This document shows, piece by piece, positions 63,678-64,000 of a DNA stretch of 64,000 nt (position 1 is the first letter of the stretch; the number at the start of each line of letters is the position of its first letter). The translations under genes and the position numbers were made by a program. Origin of the DNA: Corella eumyota (lineage: Eukaryota; Chordata; Ascidiacea; Phlebobranchia; Corellidae); assembly GCA_963082875.1 (NCBI GenBank), contig OY720098.1, positions 8,742,001 to 8,806,000 of the forward strand, read 5' to 3'. The notes under the pieces were generated by a model that was not told where the DNA came from, ran no database searches, and worked only from the letters and a program-made list of their open reading frames with translations.

Positions 63678-64000
63678 CTAAAAAGTAAGTTTTGTTTATT
63701 TAAATTTTTAGTTTATCCTCAATAAGAAATTATGGGGTTCGACATTCTAACTAAAAGTTAGCTATTATTATTGGTTTAGTTTTAAAATTTTTTAGCCATT
63801 TTAAAGCTCAAAAATAAACAAGAAAAAAAAATTTTATTGTTAAAATGTGATCATGCTAGTTATTATAAAACTAACTAAGAAAAGGGAATAAATTTACCGA
63901 TTTTAACATGAACCAAATTAATTAACAGCTAAGTTAATCTGAATAAATCCAAGTCTAAAATTCTGCTATTTTATTCTTAAAATTAAGCAAAGTTGTAGTT

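Noticed and set aside
63680-64000. First VAV exon or start codon
   Set aside because: An ATG followed by a possible donor near 63897 does not match the phase of the exon at 63677, and upstream frames are full of stops.

Overview
The window looks like nuclear DNA of an ascidian tunicate, most likely a Ciona species (inference). It is AT-rich, has short introns with clear GT-AG borders, and its genes sit close together. Each gene is a single animal ortholog of a family that vertebrates have multiplied: one EDA, one laminin-type integrin alpha, one HEY, one VAV. Copies of a tRNA-derived SINE are scattered through it. Exon models below were built by hand from reading frame, splice sites and phase. 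For eight of the nine multi-exon genes, exon lengths or phases close without a gap; ERCC6L has one unsure exon edge. For VAV one small exon could not be placed.

Layout, left to right. (1) 221-3954 (+): ectodysplasin-like TNF ligand. (2) 5285-7000 (-): a 389-residue protein I do not recognise. (3) 7983-20244 (+): laminin-type integrin alpha with two alternative blade 3/4 linker exons and two alternative cytoplasmic tails. (4) 21374-29319 (+): ERCC6L/PICH, a SNF2 translocase, with an odd acidic tail full of TGACGTCA. (5) 30140-32408 (-): HEY bHLH-Orange repressor, with a TATA box and a Su(H)-type site upstream. (6) 34211-37437 (+): fucose-1-phosphate guanylyltransferase. (7) 38155-38682 (-): intronless MPHOSPH6. 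(8) 38683-47608: a 9 kb stretch without a recognisable protein gene, holding a foldback element, tandem repeats, duplicated exon-like blocks and a minisatellite; it may be a spliced noncoding locus. (9) 47609-50417 (+): a one-lobed transferrin relative built as a type II membrane protein with most iron ligands replaced. (10) 51307-52526 (+): RHEB. (11) 54957-63677 (-): VAV, running off the right edge before its CH domain.

The genes do not form a pathway or operon. They are neighbours with unrelated jobs: cell-surface signalling and adhesion (EDA, integrin, VAV), mitosis (ERCC6L), transcription (HEY), sugar nucleotide salvage (FPGT), rRNA processing (MPHOSPH6) and growth control (RHEB). The most notable points are the membrane-bound degenerate transferrin, the integrin's double set of alternative exons matching vertebrate X1/X2 and A/B variants, the TGACGTCA cluster in ERCC6L, and the unexplained duplicated locus at 42.7-46 kb.
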